The translations under genes and the position numbers were made by a program. Positions 1 through 5,462 of a stretch of DNA of 6,366 nucleotides are shown here, one piece after another (within the stretch, counting starts at the first letter, position 1; each line of letters begins with the position of its first letter). Under the pieces are notes generated by a model. The model saw only the letters and a list, made by a program, of their open reading frames with translations. It was not told where the DNA came from and ran no database searches. The stretch is from Victivallales bacterium (lineage in GTDB: Bacteria > Verrucomicrobiota > Lentisphaeria > Oligosphaerales > Oligosphaeraceae): positions 1-6,366 of the forward strand of contig JAFZZD010000222.1 in the NCBI GenBank assembly GCA_017615955.1, written 5' to 3'.

Positions 1-60
1 GGCGGCGCCCACTCAGGTTGCCTTAGCGGGAACAACCCATTGGCGTGATTATGTGCCAAT

Positions 61-83
61 GTGGGTGCCGAGGCGGCGCCCAC
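61..83. other. GC-rich hairpin at unit junction (copy A, one wobble)
   Basis: This is the same structure as at 133-155: arms 61-70 and 74-83 with an AGG loop. The only change is T at 66 instead of C. In plus-strand RNA it would pair with G78 as a U-G wobble, so the stem is kept. In minus-strand RNA the same position would be an A-C mismatch. Confidence 0.7.
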
Positions 84-132
84 TCAGGTTGCCTTAGCGG
101 GAATGTGTGCTGGGGCGTTAGTATGCGCCAAT

Positions 133-155
133 GTGGGCGCCGAGGCGGCGCCCAC
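133..155. other. Perfect 10-bp GC-rich hairpin at unit junction (copy B)
   Basis: GTGGGCGCCG at 133-142 pairs perfectly with CGGCGCCCAC at 146-155 around a three-base AGG loop. It spans the junction between repeat units 2 and 3. It has no T-tract on either side, so it is not a canonical rho-independent terminator. It lies about 55 bp beyond the rsmG stop codon and could still act as a transcript 3'-end barrier for the minus-strand operon; that role is inferred. Confidence 0.75.
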
Positions 156-208
156 TCAGGTTGCCTTAGCTGGAATGTGAACTGGGCAGGGGGGCTGCAC
201 GCACCTAA

Positions 209-928
209 TTATTTGGTTTTCATGGCGAGGATGAGCCATCTGTCAGGATCGCTTTCATCTAGGGCTATGTTGTGCTCTTCCATGAGGGTGAAGCCGATTT
301 TGGGCAATGCCTTGAGGAAGGCAGGGCGTTCCTCGGTGGGGTATGATTGACCCTTCATCAGCAGGAAGATGCCATTTTGCGCCAGAAGTGCGTCTGCGTC
401 TGGCAGCAGGTCTGCCGCCTGGCCTACGGCACGTGCCGTAAGCAACTTGCATTTTTGGAACAGGTCTGGTGCGGCTGATTTTGCCTCCCTGCCTCGGAAT
501 GCGCGGGCACAGCCGTTTTTGCAGCCAGTCAATGGAATGGCCTCCTTGAGGAAGGCCACTTTTTTTGCGCGGCTGTCGATAAGTGTCCAACGTCTGTTTG
601 GCAGCCATGTGGCAAGAGGCAGGCCAGGATAGCCGCCGCCAGAACCCAGGTCTGCCAGATTGTCGCCTGGCTCGGTGTAGTGTTCCACCAGCGAAAGTGC
701 AGTCAGCGAATCGAACACGTGGTATTTCAGATAATCCTCCTGGGTGAGGATGCGGGTCAGGTTCATGAACTCATTCACGCCCAGAAGATGGCTGTAGATG
801 CGTTCCAGACGCTGCTTCTTGTCGTTGTCAATGGGTATTTCCAAATCGGCGCAGGCAGTCTGAAACCAGTCCCAGGCATTGGAATTGAACTGCAGGACGG
901 GAAAGTTGTCTGGTGAAAAGTCGCTCAT
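209..928 (-). CDS. rsmG: 16S rRNA (guanine527-N7)-methyltransferase RsmG (GidB)
   Basis: RsmG transfers a methyl group from S-adenosylmethionine to N7 of G527 in the 530 loop of 16S rRNA; in well-studied bacteria its loss gives low-level streptomycin resistance. The 239-residue protein has the family length (the Bacillus subtilis protein is about the same) and all expected signatures: an N-terminal helical region with NEFMNLTRI (52-60), HVFDSL (70-75), the SAM-binding glycine-rich loop DLGSGGGYPGLPLA (93-106), the acidic strand-end motif LIDSRAKKVAFL (116-127), and TARAV (164-168). The start ATG overlaps the TGA of prfC as ATGA (925-928), so translation is probably coupled to prfC. A weak GAG lies five bases before the start, inside prfC. 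No T-tract terminator follows; the hairpin repeat array begins about 20 bp downstream. Nothing looks truncated. Confidence 0.96.
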   Translation of the reverse strand: MSDFSPDNFPVLQFNSNAWDWFQTACADLEIPIDNDKKQRLERIYSHLLGVNEFMNLTRILTQEDYLKYHVFDSLTALSLVEHYTEPGDNLADLGSGGGYPGLPLATWLPNRRWTLIDSRAKKVAFLKEAIPLTGCKNGCARAFRGREAKSAAPDLFQKCKLLTARAVGQAADLLPDADALLAQNGIFLLMKGQSYPTEERPAFLKALPKIGFTLMEEHNIALDESDPDRWLILAMKTK

Positions 929-2505
929 ATCTTCTCAAGTTTCAGGTCCTTGTTCTTTTCCATGAAGTAGTCCACGCTCCACTGGTCTGGGAAAAGTAGT
1001 ACGCCGCGCCCGTCGGCATCGGTGGCTACCCTGACATTTGAACCCATGTATGTGCCCTCGAACTGGGACAATTCCGCGTCCTCGGGCAACCTGCGTATCT
1101 GTGTGAAGGGCGCTGGCTCCATGCGGACTTCCGCGCCATATTCCGTTTCGAGGCGGTGGACCGCCACCTCGAACTGCAGCTGTCCCACCACGCCCAGCAG
1201 CACTGTCTTGCGCTGGGAGCCGTACATTCGGTACACCTGCACCACTCCTTCCTGCCGCAATTCCTCCACACCTTCCTGGAACTGCTTGTCCTTGGCGGTG
1301 GCGCAGTTGTGCAGATAGCCGAACACCTCTGGCGTGAAGCGTGGTATTTCATTGAAGAGGAGACCTGGAATGGTGCTCAATGTGTCTCCAATGCGGAAAT
1401 TGCCGTGGCTGACCAGACCCACGATGTCACCAGGATATGCCACTTCCACGGTTTCCCTTTCCTGGCCGAAGAGGCGCTGGGGGTATGAGAGGCGCAGTGG
1501 CTTGTTGCCACCGCGCGGGTTTGGAACGGTCATGTCCTTGGTGAACATACCTGAGCAAATGCGTATGAATGAGAGGCTGTCCCTGTGGTTGGGGTCCATG
1601 TTCGCCTGTATCTTGAATACGAAGGAGCTGAAGTTGTCGTTTTCAGGCAGGATCTCACCTTGGTTTGACATGCGCGGCATTGGGGGCAGTGAGTGCTCCA
1701 CAAAGAAGTCCAGCAGCAATTGGACGCCGAAGTTGTTGATTGCGCTGCCGAAGAATACAGGCGTCATTTCGCCGTGGATGAGTTTGTCTTCGTCATAGCC
1801 TTCGCCTGCGATGTCCAGTAGCTCGATTTGCTCGATCCAGGAGGCGTACATGTCTGGATGCATGATGTTCTTGATCTTCTCGTCGTAGGCGTCCGCCACC
1901 TCCTCGGCGGCGCGTGCGCTGCCCTTGCCCTGGTTGGCGTAGAGGTGCAGCTTCTTCGCCTGCCTGTCATAGACACCCTTGAAGTCAGGTCCGTCACCCA
2001 TTGGCCATGTGATTGGGACTGCGGCGATGCCTAGCACCTTCTCCAGCTCGCCGATCAGGTCCAGCGGCGGAATTGCGGGGCGGTCCATCTTGTTCATGAA
2101 GGTGAAGATGGGTATGTGCCTTTGGCTGCATATCTCGAACAGTTTCTTTGTGCGCTCCTCGATACCCTTGCTGGCGTCAATCACCATGATGACGCTATCG
2201 ACGGCGGTCAGCACACGGTATGTGTCTTCGGAGAAGTCCTTGTGTCCAGGCGTGTCCAGCAGATTGACGCAGAATCCCTTGTATTCGAACTGCAATACGG
2301 TGGATGAAATTGAGATGCCGCGTTCCCTTTCGATTTCCATCCAGTCGGAGGTGGTGTTCCTCTGGTTTTTCTTTGCCCTGACTGCGCCGGCGGCCTGGAG
2401 CGCGCCGCCGTATAGCAGCAGCTTTTCCGTCAGTGTTGTTTTTCCTGCGTCAGGGTGCGAAATGATGGCGAATGTTCTTCTGCGTTTTATCTCGTTGGTA
2501 TTCAT
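925..2505 (-). CDS. prfC: Peptide chain release factor 3 (RF3, GTPase)
   Basis: RF3 is a cytoplasmic translational GTPase that speeds removal of RF1 or RF2 from the ribosome after peptide release. The 526-residue length matches the Escherichia coli protein (529). The GTPase domain shows G1 SHPDAGKTT (16-24), the switch I/G2 segment ERGIS (61-65), G3 DTPGH (84-88), G4 NKMD (138-141) and the G5 region FFGSAINNFG (251-260). The FFGSA..NFG signature and SDWMEIERERGIS distinguish RF3 from EF-G, LepA and TypA. Domain 2 follows with FVFKIQANMDPNHRD (about 296-310), then a C-terminal domain with VGQLQFEVAVHRL. The start is supported by AAGGAA (2513-2518 read on the minus strand) seven bases upstream. 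It is the first gene of a two-gene unit with rsmG, and an upstream promoter is proposed near 2536-2563. No key residue is missing. Confidence 0.97.
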   Translation of the reverse strand: MNTNEIKRRRTFAIISHPDAGKTTLTEKLLLYGGALQAAGAVRAKKNQRNTTSDWMEIERERGISISSTVLQFEYKGFCVNLLDTPGHKDFSEDTYRVLTAVDSVIMVIDASKGIEERTKKLFEICSQRHIPIFTFMNKMDRPAIPPLDLIGELEKVLGIAAVPITWPMGDGPDFKGVYDRQAKKLHLYANQGKGSARAAEEVADAYDEKIKNIMHPDMYASWIEQIELLDIAGEGYDEDKLIHGEMTPVFFGSAINNFGVQLLLDFFVEHSLPPMPRMSNQGEILPENDNFSSFVFKIQANMDPNHRDSLSFIRICSGMFTKDMTVPNPRGGNKPLRLSYPQRLFGQERETVEVAYPGDIVGLVSHGNFRIGDTLSTIPGLLFNEIPRFTPEVFGYLHNCATAKDKQFQEGVEELRQEGVVQVYRMYGSQRKTVLLGVVGQLQFEVAVHRLETEYGAEVRMEPAPFTQIRRLPEDAELSQFEGTYMGSNVRVATDADGRGVLLFPDQWSVDYFMEKNKDLKLEKI

Positions 2506-2533
2506 AGTTTTATTCCTTAAGATTAAAATTGCG

Positions 2534-2563
2534 ATAATATAAGTTGATGGACAGCTGGCGCAA
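2534..2563 (-). promoter_or_regulatory. Predicted promoter of prfC-rsmG
   Basis: Read on the minus strand, TTGCGC (2563-2558) is a -35 candidate. The -10 candidate is either TATATT (2541-2536, 16-bp spacer) or TATTAT (2539-2534, 18-bp spacer). Transcription would start about 20-25 bases before the prfC ATG, leaving just enough leader for the AAGGAA site. The -35 box overlaps a small inverted repeat, CGCAA-AC-TTGCG (2559-2570), which could be an operator, but its arms are only 5 bp. Confidence 0.4.
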
Positions 2564-2660
2564 ACTTGCGTGAAACATCCTTGCCAAAAAAGTTGGATAC
2601 TGGGTGTGCATTCAGAGAAGAGATTTTCTTTTTATGTATATGAAAATGTCCAAAGCTGGG

Positions 2661-2680
2661 TTATATTGCACATCGCAATT
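2661..2680 (+). promoter_or_regulatory. Possible -10 region and shared element upstream of the accessory operon
   Basis: TTATATT (2661-2667) followed four bases later by ATCGCAATT (2672-2680) copies, in opposite orientation, the TTATATT-ATCGCAATT string in the prfC promoter (2542-2527 on the minus strand). TATATT at 2662-2667 could be the -10 box of the accessory genes, giving a leader of about 80 bases. No convincing -35 box lies 16-18 bases upstream, where the sequence reads about TATGAA, so promoter activity is uncertain. Confidence 0.3.
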
Positions 2681-2752
2681 GAACAAACAGCAGGAAAGAT
2701 TTGCTTCTGGACATGAAACCATAACTAAATCTGACAATTAGAAATCAGGTTA

Positions 2753-2953
2753 ATGAGCAAAACATCATTCATAACATTCTGTGTTGAGTTTTATGCGAAC
2801 CACACAGGCAAGACTGGACCTGAAGTCTATGATGTATTCGAGAAGTCCGGGCTTCTTAAAGAACTTTACAATGATTATCAGGACCTTCATGGCTTGGGAA
2901 TGGAGGCATTGATGCAGATGTTTGACGAATATCTGGGAAAGGAGCCTGCATAA
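2753..2953 (+). CDS. Small DUF3791-type protein, putative antitoxin-like partner
   Basis: This is a 66-residue acidic, probably all-helical protein with no signal peptide or membrane segment. From memory, its pattern matches small DUF3791 proteins: an F-x-x-F-C-V-E-x-Y opening (FITFCVEFYA, 6-15), then EVYDVFEKSG (24-33), a middle LYNDYQDLHGLG (38-49) and a closing MFDEYL (56-61). These are usually found beside DUF3990 genes. The function is not known to me; an antitoxin or partner role is inferred from size, acidity and position before the larger gene. The start has only a short AGG three bases upstream (2747-2749). Its TAA stop overlaps the next ATG by one base (TAATG), indicating translational coupling. 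The molecular partner is most likely the DUF3990 protein. Confidence 0.75.
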   Translation: MSKTSFITFCVEFYANHTGKTGPEVYDVFEKSGLLKELYNDYQDLHGLGMEALMQMFDEYLGKEPA

Positions 2954-3456
2954 TGATCCTGTTTCACGGCGGCACACAAATCATAGAGCACCCTGTTGTC
3001 ATAATTGCTGACCAGGGACGGGATTTTGGCTTTGCATTCTACACTACAAACATTCGGGAACAGGCGGAACGCTGGGCTAGGCGGCGCGCAAGGTATAGAA
3101 GCCGCATAGCAAAACAAGAAATAACAGGAATCGTCTGCGAGTACGAATTCGCCGAGGATGATTGCGGTGAATTGTCTATTCGGCGTTTTGAGGAACCTTC
3201 CCTTGAATGGATTGATTTTGTCGTGGCAAACAGAAGCAATCTGAACTTTAGACACACCTTTGATATCGTGGTCGGCAAGATTGCCAATGACCGCGTCGGC
3301 GAAACTATTTCATACGTTGTGCAGGGTGTAATGCGCCGTGAAGATGCCCTTGAGCGCCTGCGTTTCCAGCAAATCAACAACCAATTTGCATTCTGCACGG
3401 ATAGAGCAATCGCCAAACTCCACTATGTCAGAAGCTATGAGGTGCCAAATGTGTGA
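2953..3456 (+). CDS. DUF3990 family protein, ADP-ribosyltransferase-like
   Basis: This 167-residue protein fits the DUF3990 pattern as I remember it: an opening MILFHGG (1-7), DFGFAFYTT (24-32), QAERWA (37-42), WIDFVVANR (86-94), FDIVVGKIAND (103-113), YVVQG (121-125) and NNQFAF (142-147). The early HG followed about 25 residues later by a GFxFYTT motif resembles the H and Y positions of the ADP-ribosyltransferase H-Y-E class, and I recall DUF3990 being placed in that fold clan. The third catalytic position is unclear; Q144 or a nearby residue is a guess. Residues 40-54 hold seven arginines and one lysine. There is no signal peptide or membrane segment, so it should be cytoplasmic. AAAGGAG (2938-2944) lies eight bases before the ATG. 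Enzyme activity and toxin role are inferred. Being flanked by small genes with overlaps fits a toxin-antitoxin-like unit. Confidence 0.8.
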   Translation: MILFHGGTQIIEHPVVIIADQGRDFGFAFYTTNIREQAERWARRRARYRSRIAKQEITGIVCEYEFAEDDCGELSIRRFEEPSLEWIDFVVANRSNLNFRHTFDIVVGKIANDRVGETISYVVQGVMRREDALERLRFQQINNQFAFCTDRAIAKLHYVRSYEVPNV

Positions 3457-3691
3457 ACATCACCTTATCCGCGCAACCATAATTCCCGAAGTCGTGAGGC
3501 TCATTTCAGAACACTTCGGAATACCCGAGGACAAGGCACTCGGTGACTTCTATAAATCCGCAACTGCCCAAAATCTTGCAGACGAGGAAAATGGTCTTTA
3601 CGGCCAGTCGGCGCTTTTCATATTCGGGCAGTATCTTGAGGAAATTGAAAGTGGTGTCCACTCTCGAAAATTGGATGACGAGGCAAAGTGA
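3449..3691 (+). CDS. Second small helical protein of the DUF3990 module
   Basis: This 80-residue protein is probably mostly helical and has no signal peptide or membrane segment. It starts inside the end of the DUF3990 gene with an 8-nt overlap. I chose ATG 3449 because GAGG (3439-3442) sits six bases upstream; in-frame ATGs at 3425 and 3437 would lengthen it by eight or four residues. Recognisable stretches are VVRLISEHFGIPEDKAL (15-31), DFYKSATAQNLADEENGLYG (33-52) and SALFIFGQYLEE (54-65). The layout (helix, a short F-x-K-S stretch, a loop with L-Y/H-G, then an amphipathic helix ending YL) parallels the 66-residue protein at 2753-2953, so the two may be distant relatives. I recall similar small proteins with DDExGLYGxS motifs beside DUF3990 genes but cannot name the family firmly. 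A role in controlling the DUF3990 protein is inferred. Confidence 0.7.
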   Translation: MCEHHLIRATIIPEVVRLISEHFGIPEDKALGDFYKSATAQNLADEENGLYGQSALFIFGQYLEEIESGVHSRKLDDEAK

Positions 3692-3731
3692 AATGCGTTG
3701 ATATCGCTATAAGCTAAATACATTTCTGACA

Positions 3732-4253
3732 ATGTCACGTGACAAAAAAAAGCGAACTGCAGTTCTAATAATAGTTTCTGCCTTCATATTGATGGCAGTA
3801 TGCGTTTTTTCCCCGCTATTGTATTTTGGATTCGCGATGACTGATGGGCGCACACAAGAAGTGCCGCCATTTGACGGCAGAGCATCATATCTGCTATTTC
3901 CTAGGGAAAACGAAGATGGGATAAAGCGCGCTATCATTGTTAGTGGAGAGGAACTGGCTGGAACAGGCGACTTCAGCTTTTACGATGGCGACACCGAAAA
4001 GAGCATAGCGCGGGAGTTTTTGTCACTTTATCCGCCTGCGGCACAAGACAGACTCTTTCATTGCATTTCCGCATTGAATACCGAAATAAGTCGTTGGGGG
4101 GCAGAAACAGACTTGTCACGGGTTGAATATCAGATAAGCGGTACCAGGGCAACTCTTACAGAGTTTTTAAAGAACGGCAGAATCAATTATTATATCTACA
4201 ACATTAGCGAAGATTATGCCCCCACTGGCGTCACAGTTCGCTTCGGCCTATGA
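3732..4253 (+). CDS. Hypothetical single-pass membrane protein
   Basis: I do not recognise this 173-residue protein. A basic N-terminus (RDKKKR, 3-8) precedes a hydrophobic stretch of about 24 residues (10-33, from AVLIIVSAFIL to the YFGF end). This predicts one membrane helix with the N-terminus inside, or an uncleaved signal anchor, and a domain of about 135 residues on the outer side. That domain is polar, with several aromatic residues, and shows no catalytic motif I can name. ATG 3732 is the only reasonable start after the in-frame stop at 3699-3701; no Shine-Dalgarno sequence is visible before it. It lies 40 bases after the previous gene on the same strand, so it may be co-transcribed with the DUF3990 module or be an unrelated neighbour. 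No clear plus-strand terminator follows it. Confidence 0.6.
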   Translation: MSRDKKKRTAVLIIVSAFILMAVCVFSPLLYFGFAMTDGRTQEVPPFDGRASYLLFPRENEDGIKRAIIVSGEELAGTGDFSFYDGDTEKSIAREFLSLYPPAAQDRLFHCISALNTEISRWGAETDLSRVEYQISGTRATLTEFLKNGRINYYIYNISEDYAPTGVTVRFGL

Positions 4254-4300
4254 GTGGTGTGATTTCGCGGTTCTGAAGCGGGTAAATATTCTCAAAATGC

Positions 4301-4341
4301 AAAAAAAATCCCATAGAACTAACTGAAGCTGTTCTATGGGA
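4301..4341 (-). terminator. Rho-independent terminator of tRNA-Val
   Basis: A perfect 11-bp stem (TCCCATAGAAC at 4309-4319, GTTCTATGGGA at 4331-4341) has an 11-base loop. On the minus strand it is followed directly by eight Ts (4308-4301). It lies 17 bases past the tRNA 3' end, so it is the natural end of that transcript. The plus-strand side has no T-tract, so it should not stop transcription of the membrane-protein gene. Confidence 0.88.
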
Positions 4342-4357
4342 GTCAATGCTTAAAAAC

Positions 4358-4434
4358 TGGTGTGCGACACAGAACTCGAATCTGTGACCTCTACCGTGTC
4401 AAGGTAGCGCTCTAACCAACTGAGCTAGTCGCAC
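4358..4434 (-). tRNA. tRNA-Val, anticodon GAC, CCA encoded
   Basis: The 77-nt minus-strand sequence folds as a full cloverleaf. The acceptor is GTGCGAC/GTCGCAC with discriminator A and an encoded CCA (4360-4358). The D stem is GCTC/GAGC with an AGTTGGTTA loop. The anticodon stem is CTACC/GGTAG with loop TTGACAC. The variable loop is AGGTC. The T stem is ACAGA/TCTGT with loop TTCGAGT. The anticodon GAC (4400-4398) reads the valine codon GUC and, by wobble, GUU. It stands alone with its own terminator and is not part of a tRNA cluster. Its 3' end points toward the accessory block, the usual orientation for integration next to a tRNA, but no integrase or clear repeat of the tRNA end is present. 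Confidence 0.97.
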
Positions 4435-4455
4435 ATCTTTGAAAGAACGTGGCAT

Positions 4456-4483
4456 AAGATACTCCTGTCTTCCAAAAAAACAA
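4456..4483 (-). promoter_or_regulatory. Weak predicted promoter of tRNA-Val
   Basis: Read on the minus strand, TTGTTT (4483-4478) and TATCTT (4461-4456) are 16 bp apart and would start transcription about 15 bases before the mature tRNA 5' end. Both boxes are imperfect; the call rests mainly on position. Confidence 0.3.
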
Positions 4484-4530
4484 ATTGCTTTGCCGTAATT
4501 TTCTTGTTTGGCACTTTTTTTGTTATTTAT

Positions 4531-4560
4531 TTGTTGGACAAATGAAGATAATTGTATAAA
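4531..4560 (+). promoter_or_regulatory. Predicted promoter of yebC
   Basis: TATAAA (4555-4560), preceded by TTG, is a good -10 box. The -35 candidates are TTGTTG (4531-4536, 18-bp spacer) or TTGGAC (4534-4539, 15-bp spacer). This gives a leader of nearly 60 bases before the yebC ATG. The surrounding 4490-4610 stretch is strongly AT-rich, as expected for a divergent promoter region between the tRNA and yebC. Confidence 0.45.
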
Positions 4561-4623
4561 TTAAGCGTCAGAAAAATTGATGTTTCGTAGTAATATCAAC
4601 AGTTAAAAAATGGGGAGTTGCCT

Positions 4624-5394
4624 ATGTCAGGCCACAATAAATGGTCATCAATCAAGCATAAGAAAGGTGCCGCTGACGCAAAGCGCGGCAAGATTTTCTC
4701 ACGCGTTTCCAAGGAAATCATAATTGCCGCAAAGGAAGGCGGCGGCGATCCAGCGCTGAACGCGCGTCTGCGTTCCGCAGTGGCGGCTGCAAAGGCAGCC
4801 AACATGCCTAACGACAACATCGACCGCGCAATCAAGAAGGGCTGCGGCGGCGGTGAAGGCGCTGCAATGGAATCCCTCTCATACGAAGGATACGCGGCTG
4901 GCGGCGTGGCCATCATCGTGAACTGCCTGTCGGACAACCGTAACCGCACTGCTGCGGACATCCGTTCCTTCTTCACACGCTACAACTGCAATCTGGGCGG
5001 TTCAGGTGCTGTGTCGTGGAAGTTCCACCGCAAGGCCCGCTTCGTTGTTGAAGGACCAGAGGCCGATGAGGAAAAGCTGTTCAACCTGCTGCTGGAAGGC
5101 GGCGCGGATGTGGAGGACATTTCCGTCGATGACGATGTGGCGGAAATCATCGCCCCACCAGAGGCGTTTGCTGACATTCTGGGCATCTTCGAGAAGAACG
5201 GCATCCAGCCCACGGAATCCAGCATCACCCTGATTCCAGAGAACACCACTGTCATCAGCGACATCAACGTGGCGAAGCAGGTCCAGAAGTTCCTGGATGT
5301 GCTGGAGGACTACGATGACGCGCAGGAAGTGGTCAATGACATGGAATTGAGCGACGAGGTTGCGGCACAGCTGGCAGCCGAAGAGGAAGAATAA
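4624..5394 (+). CDS. yebC: YebC/TACO1 family protein (translation factor or regulator)
   Basis: YebC-family proteins are cytoplasmic. They were long annotated as transcriptional regulators, and some members, like mitochondrial TACO1, are now tied to translation, helping ribosomes that stall on proline-rich stretches. The 256-residue length is typical. Signatures in order are MSGHNKWSSIKHKKGAADAK (1-20), the KIFSRVSKEI helix (23-32), GGGDPALNARLR (39-50), AKAANMPNDNIDRAIKKG (56-73), YEGYAAGGVAIIV (87-99), RNRTAADIR (106-114), the NLGGSGAVSWKF segment (123-134) and a C-terminal LEDYDDAQEV (227-236). The tail is very acidic (AAEEEE). I chose ATG 4624, not the TTG two codons upstream, because GGGGAG (4612-4617) is six bases before it and the family starts with M-x-G-H. 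It is not next to ruvC, its common neighbour, but it does precede a DNA repair-type nuclease gene. Confidence 0.95.
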   Translation: MSGHNKWSSIKHKKGAADAKRGKIFSRVSKEIIIAAKEGGGDPALNARLRSAVAAAKAANMPNDNIDRAIKKGCGGGEGAAMESLSYEGYAAGGVAIIVNCLSDNRNRTAADIRSFFTRYNCNLGGSGAVSWKFHRKARFVVEGPEADEEKLFNLLLEGGADVEDISVDDDVAEIIAPPEAFADILGIFEKNGIQPTESSITLIPENTTVISDINVAKQVQKFLDVLEDYDDAQEVVNDMELSDEVAAQLAAEEEE

Positions 5395-5410
5395 GTCATT
5401 TCCAGAAACA

Positions 5411-5450
5411 GGGCGGAGGCTGCATTTGCACCTTCCGCCCATTTTTTTTA
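5411..5450 (+). terminator. Strong rho-independent terminator after yebC
   Basis: GGGCGGA (5411-5417) pairs with TCCGCCC (5434-5440). The stem continues as GG/CC and TGCA/TGCA across two single-base bulges and closes on a TT loop. ATTTTTTTTA follows (5441-5450). The T-tract ends only two bases before the GGAG ribosome-binding site of the next gene. Confidence 0.92.
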
Positions 5451-5462
5451 TTGGAGCCTGAT

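Larger units (their letters stand above)
1..187. repeat. Tandem array of 71-72 bp units with GC-rich hairpins
   Basis: Three units begin at 1, 72 and 144. A 31-bp block (1-31, 72-102, 144-174) starting GGCGGCGCCCACTCAGG is identical in the first two copies and has one change in the third (G to T at 171). A second conserved block (51-71 and 123-143) ends each of the first two units and differs at only two positions. The third unit decays after about 187, some 20 bp before the rsmG stop codon. The array starts at base 1, so it probably continues to the left. The 71-bp first period is not a multiple of three, which argues against a coding repeat. It resembles intergenic palindromic repeats of the REP/BIME kind, but I cannot assign it to a named family. 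No evenly sized unique spacers are seen, so it is not CRISPR. Confidence 0.85.

Noticed and set aside
1..174. CRISPR-like appearance of regularly spaced 31-bp repeats
   Set aside because: The intervening segments of about 40 bp resemble each other rather than being unique, and no cas genes are nearby; it is a tandem repeat.
45..350. Plus-strand reading frame of 101 codons across the repeat array, giving a Cys/Gly-rich repeated peptide
   Set aside because: The first repeat period is 71 bp, not a multiple of three, so the peptide repeat would not stay in frame. The frame also runs antisense into rsmG, and no ribosome-binding site or family match is seen.
2599..2616. ACTGGGTGTGC...CAGA resembling the tRNA-Val 3' end (ACTGGTGTGC...CAGA at 4356-4373), a possible attachment-site remnant
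   Set aside because: The match needs a one-base gap and then diverges. Only about seven contiguous bases agree, which is easily chance, and there is no integrase gene.
2713..2724. Tiny leader frame ATG-AAA-CCA-TAA before the accessory operon, a possible uORF ending in proline
   Set aside because: It has three codons, no ribosome-binding site, and such frames are frequent by chance.
3338..3448. N-terminal extension of the 80-residue protein back into the DUF3990 gene
   Set aside because: It would overlap the DUF3990 coding region by over 100 bases. ATG 3449 has a well-placed GAGG, and the downstream part is what looks like a complete small protein.
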